Positions 46,078 through 58,418 of a stretch of 64,000 nt of DNA are shown in pieces (the stretch's first letter is position 1; every line of letters starts with the position of its first letter). This DNA comes from Neurospora tetraspora (taxonomy: Eukaryota > Ascomycota > Sordariomycetes > Sordariales > Sordariaceae): assembly GCF_033439725.1 (NCBI RefSeq), contig NW_026944387.1:2542001-2606000 (forward strand), read 5' to 3'. The position numbers were made by a program, and so were the translations under genes. The notes beneath the pieces are model-generated. The model made no database searches. It had not been told where the DNA came from and was given only the letters and a program-made list of their open reading frames with translations.

Positions 46078-48516
46078 ATGTCTACACCAGGTAAGTTCTG
46101 CCAAATGGCACCATGAGACGGCCATCGGATTTATCTTACTGATGTCTTCCATGCAGTGGCATACTCGCACCTCTGCTCTGAGTGCAGCGAGAAGCTTCGG
46201 TTCCCAGGGTCGTCCTTACCTGCGGCTCCTGTCGATAGTCCGGGAAATGATGCCGAAGACCACGAGGCTGGCATTGAACAAGAAGACGACGAAGACGAAG
46301 ACTGCAAGCTACTGGAGTACACGCTGCGTGGTCATCGGGTTGACTGCGACTACACCATCATCGAAAGTTACCCAGATCTTGCTCTTTTAACAGCAAGATC
46401 GTCAGAATGCAAATTCTGTCGGCTCTTGCGGCAGTCTTTAACGTCGAAGGAGTTCCGTATTCTGGTTGAGGATCAAACCTTCAGTCACGTTGCCCCACTC
46501 GACCTTTGGATATCGCTGAGCTACGCATGGGACTTTAAATATACCGGGAATGAAGATGATAGGGAGGTAGGACTTTGGTTCCTGACAGCTGATTTATATG
46601 AAAACAGTCAATGTAAGTGCTGCTCTGTTCCACCTCTCCAGGCCAATCCTCTCACTCGGCGGGTCAAACAGTGAATGGACATCACTTGGGGAGCATTTCC
46701 TTCCCTCTATCAACTGCTTCCGGTGAGTTTCTTGGACACATCACTTCACTCTATCACACATTGTTAAGCCTTGCAAGCAGAATCCATAACCAATTTTTAT
46801 GGAATGGGTCCCTCTATCTACCGCGACCCCTTCTCAGAGCGCTCTCTCTCCTTCATTTTGCGTGAGCTCGAATGCTGCTCAAGTTCCTGCACCCACCCCC
46901 AACCGTCGTCTAATTTCCTCCCAACCCGTCTCATTGCCATCACAAATGACTCGGACGAATGCAGAATCATCCATTCCCGGGATCTCCCATCTTCCACCTT
47001 TAGAAAAAGTGGGACACGCTATCTAGCCCTCACATACTGCTGGGGAAACGCCGAGGAGGCTTCACAACAGAAGAAGCTCACCCCCAGCAACGCTTCATCT
47101 CTCTACAACCCCGGCTTCTCAATCGCAGATCTAACTCCCATACAACAAGACACGATTAAGCTAGCCAAGTCCCTCTCGATTTCGTTTGTCTGGATTGACG
47201 CCCTCTGCATCTTACAAGGTGACAGTAAGGATTGGGAGCGCGAATCAGCGCAGATGGACGATATTTACTCGAACGCCTTCTTCACTGTTTGTTCGCTGAC
47301 TTCGTGGTCTTGTCTGGAAGGATTTACATCCGCGGAAGAGAAAACATCGGTTCCTGTGGCATTCAGATCAGCCTTTGATCCTGACATCCACGGTGAGATT
47401 GCCATAAATGGCAATTTTGTTGTCGGCAAAGACGTACTGAATCCTGAGCGGTTCTCTGGGGTAGACATCAGTCAGAGCCAATGGATTCGCAGGGTATGGA
47501 CGTTTCAAGAGTTGGCGTTGAGCCCACGGTTTGTACACTTTGGGGGGTCTGGCGTGGGTTTCCAGTGTAAGAGCAAGGCAATGTATGACTGGGGTGGTCT
47601 AAAGGGGTCACCCAACAGGATGATCGGGCTTGGGTTGAATGCGGCTGCTGGAGGTGAAGACGACGATACCCAGAACAGCCATGGGAATCAAGACTTCTGG
47701 AACAGAACCGTCCTAGCCGCATACTCCCAGCGCAAAATCTCATACGCCAGCGACATCTTCCCTGCGCTCTCTGGGCTTGCCAAACGGGCAAGCAAAGCCA
47801 TCAAGTCGAAATACGTCGCTGGGATGTGGAGGCGGGACCTCCCCTACGCATTGATGTGGACAAAGGAGCGCCCTGAAGCGACTTCATTGTAAGAACACCT
47901 CAAATTCGTTGAGTCACAGCCCGTATTCGTCGCGCCCTCTTGGAGCTGGGCTGGTTGTGGCCGTGTGTCCTTTAATGTCGGCGACTTTTTCATGTTCGAC
48001 AACGATTACATGTACTACAAGGAGATGTGCACTTCCCCGATACACGCAGATACGGTACAAAAAGGCCTGGACCCCTTCGGAGCCATCAAATCTGCGAGCC
48101 TCTCGTTCGAGGCGATTGTTTATAGCCTGTCGGATGGCTATCATCTCCCGAGCGAGTTTTACGGATTTCACCACGGGATGTGTTACTTGGGGAACGAAGG
48201 GGACAAACCGCTGATCAACTTTAACTTGGATTGGATGCCCAATGAGACCGACAAGGACCTCGGGAAACTGATGCTTGTGTTGCTGGGAACAGCAATCCCT
48301 ATCGAGGACACTTCGTATCATCTAGGACGTGGAAGATATCGTTCGTTCTTGGAAAAGCCGTTCGGTCTTCTAGTACATCCCAGCATGAGGGAGAAGGGGA
48401 AGTATGTAAGGGCGGGCACCTTTTCGGCGAAGAGCTTCCACCAGGAAGACAAGTTTCTGCCGCTAGAGATGAAATTCTTTGAGGGTATGGAGAGACGAGT
48501 GATTGAGTTGTTATAA
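46078..48516 (+). CDS. HET-domain (heterokaryon incompatibility-type) protein, probably interrupted
   Basis: The model starts with a 13-base exon (46078-46090, MSTP), then 46157-46612, 46672-46722 and 46781 onward; introns are 66, 59 and 58 nt with standard sites, and all junctions keep frame. The N-terminal part has a Cys-rich start (HLCSECSEKL) and CKFCRLLRQSL typical of the region before HET domains. The HET domain itself shows YLALTYCWGNAEE, LSISFVWIDALCILQGD, SAQMDDIYSNAFFTVCS and RRVWTFQELALSPRFVHFG. The C-terminal block VAPSWSWAGCG and the following region to 48516 are also typical. A single interruption of the frame lies between these two parts, just upstream of VAPSWSWA; I cannot tell an inactivating change from unusual splicing. 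HET proteins trigger cell death on fusion of unlike strains. The gene is bracketed by 154-bp direct repeats and may start further upstream. Confidence 0.8.
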
Positions 48517-48942
48517 CGATGGGGCTTCAATGAAGCTCTCAGCAAATACGCACAACTTGCTGTGGCTCGCCCCCTTCAAAACAACAAAACCGTTCTTCCA
48601 AGCTGAGCGAACCCACACGCCGGTACATAGACTCTTCAGAGATATACGCCACCGCGGCTATCAGAAAGTGCTCACCACCGCCTATACAAAAGATCTTGAC
48701 GAGGCTTGGTCTATCTATCAGCATGTCTGTCTGTCTGTCTGTCTGTCTGGCGCTGTCTAGCGCCAAAGCTGACCGACCTCCCAAGACCGTTCGAATGAAC
48801 GAATGCCTACCTCTACATATGCAAGTTCGGCTAACACTTTGAGCTGAGTGGATGCTGAGTGGTCTACAAAATGGGCTAGGGAAGGCGCCACCACGCCGGA
48901 GCAGGCTCCGGTGGCCTTCAGACGGATCGGAAAGGGATCAAC
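48517..48942. other. 3' flank of the HET gene
   Basis: Short overlapping open frames only. A CTGT tetranucleotide microsatellite lies near 48726-48749. No gene is seen. Confidence 0.5.
48726..48749. repeat. (CTGT)n microsatellite, about six units
   Basis: Six consecutive TCTG/CTGT tetramers end in CTGGCGCTG. This is simple-sequence repeat only. Confidence 0.85.
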
Positions 48943-49096
48943 AAGATTCAATATGACATATTGAATTTCCGAAATAGCATATTCAAGGTAAGATCACGCT
49001 TTATTCATAGAACGAAACGAATCAATTAGATATGAAAACGCCTAGGGAAGTTGACCCGAGGTCTCGAGCTAACAAACAAACCAGTATTGGACTGTA
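48943..49096 (+). repeat. 154-bp direct repeat, right copy
   Basis: Partner of 45265-45418, same orientation and same length. It begins AAGATTCAATATGACATATT and ends CCAGTATTGGACTGTA. The distance between the copies is about 3.5 kb and contains the HET gene and the 86-aa ORF. Confidence 0.85.
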
Positions 49097-49530
49097 GATG
49101 ATTCTTGCCTCCCTGATGCTCCAACTGTCTGTGTACCATTTGTACGATAATTTGGGGATGAATTCAGAGAAAAAGACCCTATTGCCAAGAATATCGTGAT
49201 GACAATAAGTATCCAATGCAAGCTCAGCTGACCAACAACTACCTCTACGAACATTGTTTCCAAGAACGACGACACCCTCCCTTATCGCTTGTTGCTTACT
49301 ATATACTATGCACAAGAAGTAAAAATTCTGACACCTCGATCGTCCACACGTCCGCACAACTGAAGACGAGAAATATGAAGCAGCAAAATCCAAAATGTCT
49401 AAAGCGCCTGAGTATCCCAAAAAACTGATGACGATGATCACCCGTAGCTAGTTCACCTAAGGGGGAACAGCAAGTTGAAAAGGGAGGATGAAGGGAGGCT
49501 TCATCGTAAGAGCACATAGGATGATATCTC
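49097..49530. other. 3' flank of creC
   Basis: The interval lies between the right 154-bp repeat and the creC stop codon on the minus strand. Open frames of up to 139 codons are present but have no protein-like features. It should contain the creC 3' UTR. Confidence 0.5.
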
Positions 49531-51808
49531 CTAGTTATCATCTCCATGTTGAGACTGAGACGGGGTGGATGAGTCGTCTGATGGACGGTTCCATGTTCGG
49601 ACGTGACCTGTTTACAGGTTTGATTAGCCCTACTGTGTCCCAAACGGAAGGGGGTAGGTATAAGGGTTTTGTCTATACATACCAGACTTGCAACTCGTCA
49701 CGATCCCGTCCTTGGTAAAGCCAAGCCAACAAAGCGGGTCGTCATCGACGATTTTACTCTGTTTTGGTTCCACCACCGTTAGATTTCATCCCATCATCAC
49801 AGCTGTAAGCACAAAGGGGTATAAGTAGGAAAGCAGGTACATACCAAAACAGGGGGTAACATGGCCGTTCTTGCCCTCGGCTCCACGGGGTGCGGTTCAA
49901 CCTGCTTTGGAGTGGTAGGCACAGGTGTCTCCTCAGCAGGCGCGTCTCCCGAACTCGACAAGTTTGAATCCGATCGCAGACGATTACTAGTCGTTGTATT
50001 CTGCGTTTCGGCCCGCTGGAGAGATGCGAAACGGGATGAAAAGGAAGATCCTCTCTGTCGTACTGATGCCTGTGATTCGGATCCGGAGGTCAGCTATCAG
50101 ATTGAAATAGTAGTTCCAAGATGGGATGACTGCAGACATCACTTACAGCTTTGGGTCGGTGCAACATGCCGACACTGAAATCCCACAAGCACAACCGACA
50201 GTCCTCGCCAACACTACCAAACCGGTAGTTTTTTCCGTCATACTGCCAGGGGTCAAAGGCTACCGAGGTCACCCACGAATGATGGCCTTGGCACCTGGCG
50301 ATGAGGGCAGATTCGGAGATACACCAGATAGAAATTAGGTCATCCTGACCACCAGTAAGGACGTACTTGCCATCGGGCGACCAACAAACACACATTAAGC
50401 CGCCGTAATAAGAGTAAAACAGGTCAATCAGCCTACCGAGTCGACGTTAGCTTTGGGAGGCCGAAAATGTGGTAATGGAGTACTGACTCTTCCTTCAGAT
50501 AATCAATTATCCTCAACGTGCCGTCTTCTGAAACTACGGCGAGATGCCGATGGTCAGGAGAGAAGGCGAATGCGTTGATGCGATGGTTTGAAAGCTTCCA
50601 AACAGCCACTGGATTCGCCTTCTGGTTCTTTGAGTGAACAGATTTGTGGACGTGGATCTGGCTGGTGTAGTTGCCACCCTTGACGCCGTTGGGAACACCA
50701 TTGCTCTCCCCGCTGGCGCGAGTGGCGGCCTCGTCTTCCGGTGAGAAAGTGGCATCCTCCTTCTCTTTATCGTACACGACTAATGTTCCGTCCATATGCG
50801 CTGCCAGGAAGAGGTTTTCCGATCCAGGGATCCATTGGATCATGGAGACCGGTGTCTTGTTGATAAGGCCCTGTTGCTCGTCATGTAAGTTTACAACCAG
50901 CCAACAGGTGACGCTACGTGGTCACATACCCTTTTGTTTAGACGAGTGTACCGTTGTGATATGGGTTCCCACCAAATTATTTCACCAGTCGAAAAGCCCA
51001 TAATCACATCAATGTGTGACGAGGTCTTGGTTAGCCTGTTAACATCGTGGCAGAGACAATGCGCTTTGGTAAAGAGAATTTTGGTCAAGTAGTCGGCCTT
51101 GGAGGATGAAGAGAGATCCAGCCACTGAAAAGCTCGGTTGATGTTGGCAAACGCGAATAGGCCGTCGGTTGGTCGATCATTTAGCCTCTTGTGTAGAGAC
51201 TCGTGGACTATAACACGGGAAATAAACGAAGAGTTGCTTTTTGTCATGCTGTTCTTGGGCTTTTTTCGTTTATTGTTGTCCTTTGAGTTTGTTTGAGCCA
51301 GAAGTGTGTTTCCCTCGCCAAATGCAGGCGTATTGGAGAAGATAGCGCCGGCATCGCTAGAAGCGGCGCGGGCACCCTCGCTGCTCCCACGCACCCCGGA
51401 AGACGACCGGCTTTCATCTGGATGTTCTTGGATAATCTGCTGGACCCCATTTGCTCGAGAAGCGACCCTAAACAAGCCTGGCGGTGGCGGGCGTATCTCG
51501 AGATTGACAACGGAGAGGCTGGTGCCGGCAGTGGCAGGTTGAGGGGTCGTCGCGAGAGGATTCGGATTGATGACTGGAGCTTCGGATGGATGTGGTGGGG
51601 GGGTTGCAAGATGCAGGTCTTCCTTGAGCGTGTACAGGCCCTCTCCGACCAGGAACTGGTATTCGGGCCCTGAAGGGTGCGACAGGATATTGTTGGTCTC
51701 TATCATGGGCGCAACATAACCAGGGACGAGTCCGTATCCCGCCTGGCTTGGATACCTCGGCGGTGGAGGGAGGACACTATGGATGGAATAGGTAATATCA
51801 GCCTGCAT
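49531..51808 (-). CDS. creC: WD40-repeat protein CreC (carbon catabolite repression, CreB partner)
   Basis: Six exons on the minus strand (51808-50930, 50870-50488, 50432-50147, 50093-49845, 49758-49683, 49607-49531) join in frame to 649 aa. In Aspergillus, CreC binds and stabilises the deubiquitinase CreB in carbon catabolite regulation; the family also includes WDR20 and Dmr-N9. Diagnostic parts are the Pro-rich N terminus ([12 protein letters not shown]), [21 protein letters not shown], a Ser/Asn/Lys-rich linker and the WD40 blocks [76 protein letters not shown] and [13 protein letters not shown]. The C terminus has [19 protein letters not shown] and [10 protein letters not shown]. An upstream in-frame ATG at 51892 exists, but the chosen start ([12 protein letters not shown]) is a better match to the family start. 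Introns are 59, 55, 53, 86 and 75 nt. Confidence 0.93.
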
Positions 51809-53676
51809 GCTCTGTGCTTCTACTTTTCTGTGTCTGTATCTTTTGGTGGGGGTTTGTTCTTTGCGCTTTGTCCTCCGACTTGGGTATAACAAGAAGTGGC
51901 AGCTTTGTACAAGGTAGGTCTGCTTACAACATGGCTGCTACTGCGGACTCCAGTTTGTCGGCTTAACGCGCTTTATGGCGCTGGACTCGGTAACCTCGAC
52001 AACTGCTGTTCGCTGGGATAGCCTGGAGAGCCGCCTGGGCTTGTCTTGCCGCACGCAGACACAAAGTCCCAAATAGCAGGGTTACAAGAGGACCAAGGCT
52101 TGAGAACGGGCGGGCTTGGAATGGATGGGCGTGGGCGGTGGTGGTGTCGTCGGCGAGTAAGAGGTTCGGGAAGTTTTAGTTTCAGAAGCAGGAGTTCAAG
52201 ACGGGAGGAAGCAAAGATAACGGGAGATAACAGTATCCAAGAAGTATGGGAAAGCTCGAGAGTTCAAGTATACAAAAGGCGGATCAGGACGGAAGGTGAT
52301 GGAGGAGACGGAGTTGGAAGAGGGGAAGAGAAGAGACGGCCTCAACCTGGAATTGAGTTCGGGGAAAGACACAACGAAGGATCGACATTGTTTAAGGATA
52401 ACGTACGCTGACGCGCCAACACGCTAACAGCACGACATGATGTTGGACTGTGACGGACAGGGGGGTCATTTAGTCGCATTTTGGATGCTTCAGAAGGCTG
52501 GGGAAGCGCGGATGGGGAACTGCGGAGCGGGCGGGAGCCACTGGGAGTCTGGGACCGCTCCTCACTGGCCGGCTCGCCGAATGGATCTCGGGAAAGTGTG
52601 GGGTAAATCGGATGAATGAGCGACGACATCGCCCGGAGCCTCGGCGGCGGCCCGGACCTTTGCCCGTTGGGTGTTTGTCATTCCTTCTGGAAGCCTTGTG
52701 TCAAACCAATGAAACACCACCTCTCTTCACACTCTCTTTACAGTCACAACAGCAACATTTCAGCCTCTGAAGTTCATAGAGTACATGAGGTATGCAAATT
52801 CGCCTGCAGATGCACGATTGGGGTAATTGGAACCTTACCTTATCAATGTAACGCTTGGCCGCCCCTCTTCCAGCCTTTGACGTCGCATCTAGCGACTTGG
52901 AAATCAAATCAATGTTGACATGAATCTTTAGAGGATCGCATCTCTTAAGAGCCATGATGCTACTCTTTGGTGTTGTTCATTGAGCCATAGAAAATATTAG
53001 TTGCGATCAAACATGAGACTCGTGCAAGCGCCGGCGCCGATCGCGGTATGCTCGGGAGAGAGATTCCATCACCTGACAACATCATTGAGCTCCTTCGTAC
53101 CTGATCATGGGATCCTGGCTGGACAATGTAGTTCTCTTGCATCGGTAACCTTGGCTTACTGAGCTTCATGGTCCAGGTTAGTCACCATGTCTCGCTCTCA
53201 GAGTTGTCTGGATCGAATCGCAAATACACATTCCCATATACAGTAACGCAGTTGTCTAGGAGAAGCATTCCAACCAAGACCTGGACTGCAAGATTGTTTA
53301 CAAGTGCAACAATAACCGAGATGTGGTTGTCTAGACAACTTTAGCCAGGCGGGGAGGTCTGGACCCACCGACCCCAATTCGCCCAACCAGCGCTCTTTCT
53401 GAGTGGTCAGTTGAGCAAACGAAATTCCCCACTTTAAGGACCTCGACGACTCCTTGGCTTGAGCAACTTGGAGCTCGTTCGATTTCAACAAAACCATCCG
53501 ACCACCTGCTCACCTGCTTATCTGACACTGACAGTCTTTTTCAGTTTCTCAACCATCTATCAAGACAACCCGATCCCGTTGCCGTGTTGAACATTGCGCC
53601 GCGACTTCAACCCCTCGAAACAGCCTGTGCAGGTTATCATGGAATAGCAGCCCTGAGTCTTACGGCCACACCCACA
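51809..53676. other. Divergent intergenic region creC / gem1
   Basis: This 1.9-kb interval separates two divergent starts, so it carries both promoters. Two minus-strand open frames (52701-52955, starting MALKRCDPLKIHVN, and 52960-53169, starting MKLSKPRLPMQENY) each contain a plausible GT donor. They could be exons of a small unidentified gene, but I could not build a convincing model. Otherwise nothing is recognised. Confidence 0.4.
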
Positions 53677-55693
53677 ATGTCTACTGGTACGAATCACGCT
53701 GCTCTCCCTTGATGTGCTACATACAATATCAAGATCTCCAATCTTGCGCCTTGCTGTGTTGCATTTTGTGTCAACAATTTATCCCTAGAACTTGTTGATC
53801 TAATACATTGTAGCAGTTCGGATCTGCGTTTGCGGCGATGAGGGGACGGGCAAGTCCAGCTTGATCGCCTCTCTAGTCAAGGGCGTCTTCGTCGCCAACA
53901 AGATACAGGCCGTCCTGCCTCAAGTTACAATTCCCCCGACGACCGGAACGCCCGAAAATGTTACCACCACCATCGTCGATACATCCGCCCGCCCACAAGA
54001 TAGAACCACCTTGCGCAAGGAGATCCGAAAGTCCAACGTCATTCTTCTCGTCTACTCCGATCACTACAGCTACGAACGTGTTGCCTTATTCTGGATGCCA
54101 TACTTCCGATCCTTAGGAGTCAATGTTCCCGTCGTGCTATGCGCCAACAAGTCGGACCTCGTCAGTGATGGAAATGCTGCACAGGTGGCCGAGGAAGAGA
54201 TGCTTCCTGTAATGGCCGAATTCAGGGAGATCGATTCGTGCATTAGGACGAGCGCAAAGGAGCAGAAGAACGTAATCGAGGTCTTCTATCTATGCCAGAA
54301 GGCCGTTACGCATCCGATTGCTCCCTTGTTCGACTACAAGGAAGGCCAGCTGAAGCCCGCTTGCGTTGATGCGTTGAGGAGGATATTCTTCCTGTCCGAC
54401 AAGGACCAGGATGGGTACCTGAACGATCAAGAAATGCAGGATTTTCAGCAGAAGTCTTTTGACAAGCCACTTTCACAAGAAGACCTCGATAACATCAAGC
54501 TGACAGTCAGCAAGTCGGTGCCGAGCTCTAGCACTGACAAGGGTTTGGATCTACGAGGGTTTCTGCAACTGAACAAGCTATATGCAGAAAAGGGGCGGCA
54601 CGAGACGATTTGGATCATTCTCCGGAAATATCACTACACAGACAGTTTGAGTTTGGAGGACAGCTTCTTACACCCACGATTCGACGTCCCCGACTATGCG
54701 TCCGCAGAATTCAGTCCAGCAGGGTACCGGTTTTTCATGGATCTTTTCTTGACTTTCGACAAGGACAACGATGGAGGCCTCAACGACCGGGAGCTTGCTG
54801 CCTTGTTTGCGCCCACCCCAGGGCTTCCACATTCTTGGGCCGAGACTTCGTTCCCCTCCACCACCGTCCGGAACGAGGCTGGCCACATCACTCTACAAGG
54901 CTGGCTCGCCCAGTGGAGCATGACTACCTTCCTAGAACCCAAGACAACCCTCGAGTACCTCGCATACCTCGGGTTCGAGACACCAAACGCCCGCGAGACG
55001 ACCACAGCAGCCCTCAAAATCACAAAACCCCGGAAGCGGAGACGTCGGCCAGGGCGCGTCGACCGCAACGTAGTCCTCTGCTACATCCTCGGCTCCTCGG
55101 GCGCCGGCAAATCCTCCCTCCTGGACGTCTTCCTCAACCGGCCCTTCGACACGCTCTACCACCCCACCATCAAGCCCAGACGAGCCGTCAACAGCGTCGA
55201 GCTCCAGGGCGGCAAGCAGTGCTACCTGATCCTGGAAGAGCTCGGCGAGCTGGAGCCGGCCATCCTCGAGAACCAGGCCAAGCTGGACGCCTGCGACCTC
55301 ATCTGCTACGCCTACGACTCGTCCGAGCCCGACTCGTTCTCGCACATTGTCGAGCTCCGCAAGCGGTACCCGCAGCTCGACGAGCTGCCCGCCGTCTACA
55401 CGGCGCTGAAGGCCGACCGCGACAAGACCACGCAGCGCAGCGAGCTGCAGCCGGACGCGTACACGGCCGCCCTCAACATGAGCGCGCCCCTGCACGTCAG
55501 CGTTACCTGGCACAGCATCAGCGAGCTGTTCGTGGCGCTGGCGGAGGCAGCCACGAACCCCAGCACGGCGTTCCCGAGGAGCGAGGATCCGCCAGCGGAT
55601 AGAGCCAGCTTGTACATGGCCCTGGGAGCGACGGCGTGCGCGGCGCTGGCGGTGTTTATGATTTGGAGGAGGTCGACTTCGAATGCTGCTTAG
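53677..55693 (+). CDS. gem1: Mitochondrial Rho GTPase Gem1 (Miro)
   Basis: The first exon is only ten bases (53677-53686); a 127-nt intron (GTACGA...TAG) leads to exon 53814-55693. The product is 629 aa, the usual length. Miro proteins sit in the outer mitochondrial membrane and govern mitochondrial shape, inheritance and ER-mitochondria contact. Domain order is complete: GTPase 1 with P-loop [10 protein letters not shown] and NKSD; two EF-hand loops with intact calcium ligands ([12 protein letters not shown] near residue 195 and [12 protein letters not shown] near 315); GTPase 2 with [12 protein letters not shown] near 427; and a single C-terminal transmembrane anchor ([20 protein letters not shown]) with a short tail. 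The second GTPase shows an unusually C-ending codon bias, so an antisense and a +1 frame are open there by chance. Confidence 0.96.
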
Positions 55694-56408
55694 ATTGCAG
55701 AGTGTCGCGCCGTTCGTTGGTGTATGAGTTGGTTGCAGGGGATCGGGGGCGACGTGGTTTCCTTGAATTGGTTACCGTCATACACTGCCCACGAAATTCT
55801 TCTCCGGTGTTTTTTTACCTTTTTACTTTTATTTTGTTTCGAGTTGCTGGTGGCATGGGGGCTGGCTGGTTCGGTTGGTGTTCAACAAATACATACATAG
55901 CGCATTGAATTGATTCATGATACCCTCTCCCCAACATTATATACCAAAAACACACAGCCTCGGCGTAGCGTTTTTCTTCGAGGCATTCTCATGTTTTGTA
56001 CCGCGTGTTCTACCGTTCTTTTAGCTCAAGGTTGAATTATATAAACATCACCACAAAACACGAATAGCGAGTTGTTCTTATGTCTTCATATCACCGCACA
56101 AAATGATCACCAAGCTGTAAGTGACATGAAACAACCAACTCACCGTAGTAGGCACAAGCCCCAGCTTCATATCGCGAAGCTGCCAAAACGGATGGAAGGA
56201 AGGATTGAAAACATGAAGTTGAAGACAACGCAGGTAAGCCTGGAGGCAAATGAGAAACAAAACCATTACAATATGGCGTTGTCAGGCCGTAGCCATACAT
56301 AAAATAAATTCCGACTCCGACACAGTGGGAAAGAAAGAAAAAAAAAAAAGTAAAAAGAAGTGGGAAAGGTGACAAAAAGCGAAAATAAAAAATTGTCAAA
56401 AAAAGAAT
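55694..56408. other. 3' flank of gem1
   Basis: Downstream region with T-rich tracts just after the stop (55800-55840) and an A-rich tract (56330-56405) that on the minus strand forms the T-rich 3' flank of the tRNA gene. No gene is seen. Confidence 0.5.
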
Positions 56409-56480
56409 CGATCCACCCAGGGGTCGAACCTGGAACCTCCTGATTCGTAGTCAGACGCTCTGCCATTGAGCCAGCGGACC
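56409..56480 (-). tRNA. tRNA-Arg (anticodon ACG)
   Basis: The reverse complement gives a 72-nt cloverleaf without intron. The acceptor stem GGTCCGC pairs with GTGGATC (with G-U pairs) before discriminator G. The D-arm is GGCTCAATGGCAGAGC-like, the anticodon stem-loop TCTGACTACGAATCAGG has loop CTACGAA (anticodon ACG), and the T-arm is CCAGGTTCGACCCCTGG. A run of T residues follows within a few bases of the 3' end, as expected for RNA polymerase III termination. A34 would be edited to inosine and read CGU/CGC/CGA codons. Confidence 0.95.
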
Positions 56481-58418
56481 TGTTATCATTTGATATGTAT
56501 TCTTGTCAGAGTCTGCACCTATATAGTCTTTTATAATAGGTATTCTTCCCTCGTGGCTGTGATCGTGCGGTGGCGTGCGGGTTTGGCGTGGTTTTTCACT
56601 CGGATGCTCAGCTGTTCAGGGGTGCGGTGATGGTGTGCAGGCGGGAGCAGCTGCAGTTGTGCTTTTTTTGCAAAAAAGTGAAAAGAGGTGTGGTGACGTC
56701 AGTGGTTTTGGGTGAGCTTGGCGCGGGCGGTTTGTGGTTGACGGTTGTGCATCCGAGAGATGGGATTGGGAAGAGCAGGAAGGAACGGAGGCTGTTGGTT
56801 GGTTGATTGCTGGTTTCAGTTGTTCTTGCCTTTTTTGGTTGGCTCGGTTGTGAAGTGTTGATATCAAGAATCAGGGTTGGGGTTATATGCGGGATACAGT
56901 CCACAGTGTAAGTGGTGACGGTCTTGACGGTTTTGATCAACGGTTCAAGGAAGTTGGATATCAAATGATTTGCATCTTTAATCATTGATGAACCCTTGAT
57001 GAACCCTTGATGAACGGTCTCTGTGGCGTATGACGATGACAGAGTGACAGAGTTTAAGCGCTGCTTGACCATTGGTTGGAGGAGAGAGCATTCTGTGTAA
57101 TCGATGTTTCGGTTTTTTGCAGAATCCCATTCCCATATATTGGCAAAAAGAACCGATATCTTTTATGCCGGATGGGGCAAAGAGAGAAGGTGGGACAGAA
57201 CTGTCCTTGATTTGCCTGTTTTGGATATCCCCTCTGAAAAGGTACGTGATACCCGATACCCGACTTTGGGAAACTTTTTGGGCTTAGGTGGTATGCAGAG
57301 CCGATAGCTGTCACAGCGCCGTGGCGTGTTGATGAAGATAATGATGGTGTCTGGTTTCACCCTTTGTATGTTTGGGCAGCAAGTTGAAAGGCCTATTCAG
57401 GCGTCAAGTCGTCCGCAGGTGGGATGGAAGGAGATGTGAACGGTGCGTATATTCAAAGTGCCGTGCTAATTCGCCATGCCCCGTTAACGTACGAGTTCTG
57501 AAGGCTTAACGTAGTCCTCCGCGAGTCCGTGGTAGGTCAACAAAGGCCATAGACTGTCTGCCTCTCTATAATTCGTCTCTTCACGAGGTTATGTTGTTTC
57601 GATTCCGAAATCACGTAATCAGCTCTCTTTCCTCTCACGGTGTTCAATATGGCCATACTCATCATGCAGAACCGGCCTTGTCTCGGAATGATGTGTGAGT
57701 TCATTGTCCCAGCTCGAAATATAATCCAGATACTTTTGGTCCTCGTTGCCATGATAGTCCTCGCGTTCCCCATCCTGCCCCTTCAATCCCTTCTCTGATT
57801 TCCGAGACGAATCACTCTTCTCCTGCTTGTCCGTTCCATTCCCTACCAGGCCCGCCCGCTTCTCCCACATCGTAGCGCAAAAGCCGATAAAAGCGCCTCA
57901 TCGAAAGGCCCAACTCGCTCGCCAAATGCCCTGTTCAAAGAAACAAGAGATGAAGAAGATCTAAAGCAGGGCCAGAATGCCGCTCTGTAATCTGAACAGG
58001 CGATAATGTAACAGTAAGTGATGTGGAAAGAACAACCAACCAACACCGGATTGGTTCTTTTTTGAAACGACAGAAGTGAAGCCGATGAATGAATAATGAT
58101 ATAAATATGAAAAAAAAAGAATAAGACGAATCTCATCGTCATGCCCGATCGCAGAATAAGACGCCTTTCGCAATGATGTTGATGTGAGCTCCCAAGCCAA
58201 CGTAGTGAACCCCGGAATGACAGCAAAAAAAAGCAAAACCCTAAAACGCCCCGACGTGTGCCAGATGGTATCGTTTCTAACCCTCTCTCCCTTGTTTGTT
58301 GTTGTTGTTGTTGTGATTGTAGTGATCGCGCGGTGTGGTGTTGTTGTTACTGTTGCCTCTCTCGTCCCACTTCTCTCTCTCTTTCCTTTCCTTTCCTCAT
58401 TCGTAACTCTCGCCGCTT
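56481..58418. other. Gene-poor stretch between tRNA-Arg and vvd
   Basis: About 1.9 kb shows only short overlapping open frames (up to 157 codons antisense near 58.2 kb, low complexity, Thr/Arg repeats). A 13-bp unit TGATGAACCCTTG is repeated in tandem at about 56988-57016, and a TTG/TTGT run lies near 58295-58320. The end near 58.4 kb is probably the vvd 3' UTR. I see no gene. Confidence 0.5.

Noticed and set aside
47909-48214. Alternative splice at 47889-47919 in the HET gene
   Set aside because: A 31-nt intron would be too short and would put the conserved VAPSWSWA block out of frame.
52701-53169. Small two-part minus-strand gene upstream of gem1
   Set aside because: Donor sites are present, but no acceptor joined the parts into a convincing frame and no family was recognised.
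54610-55602. 330-codon open frame in another phase of gem1
   Set aside because: Arg/Pro/His-rich shadow of the GC-rich second GTPase domain; the Gem1 frame is complete and conserved.
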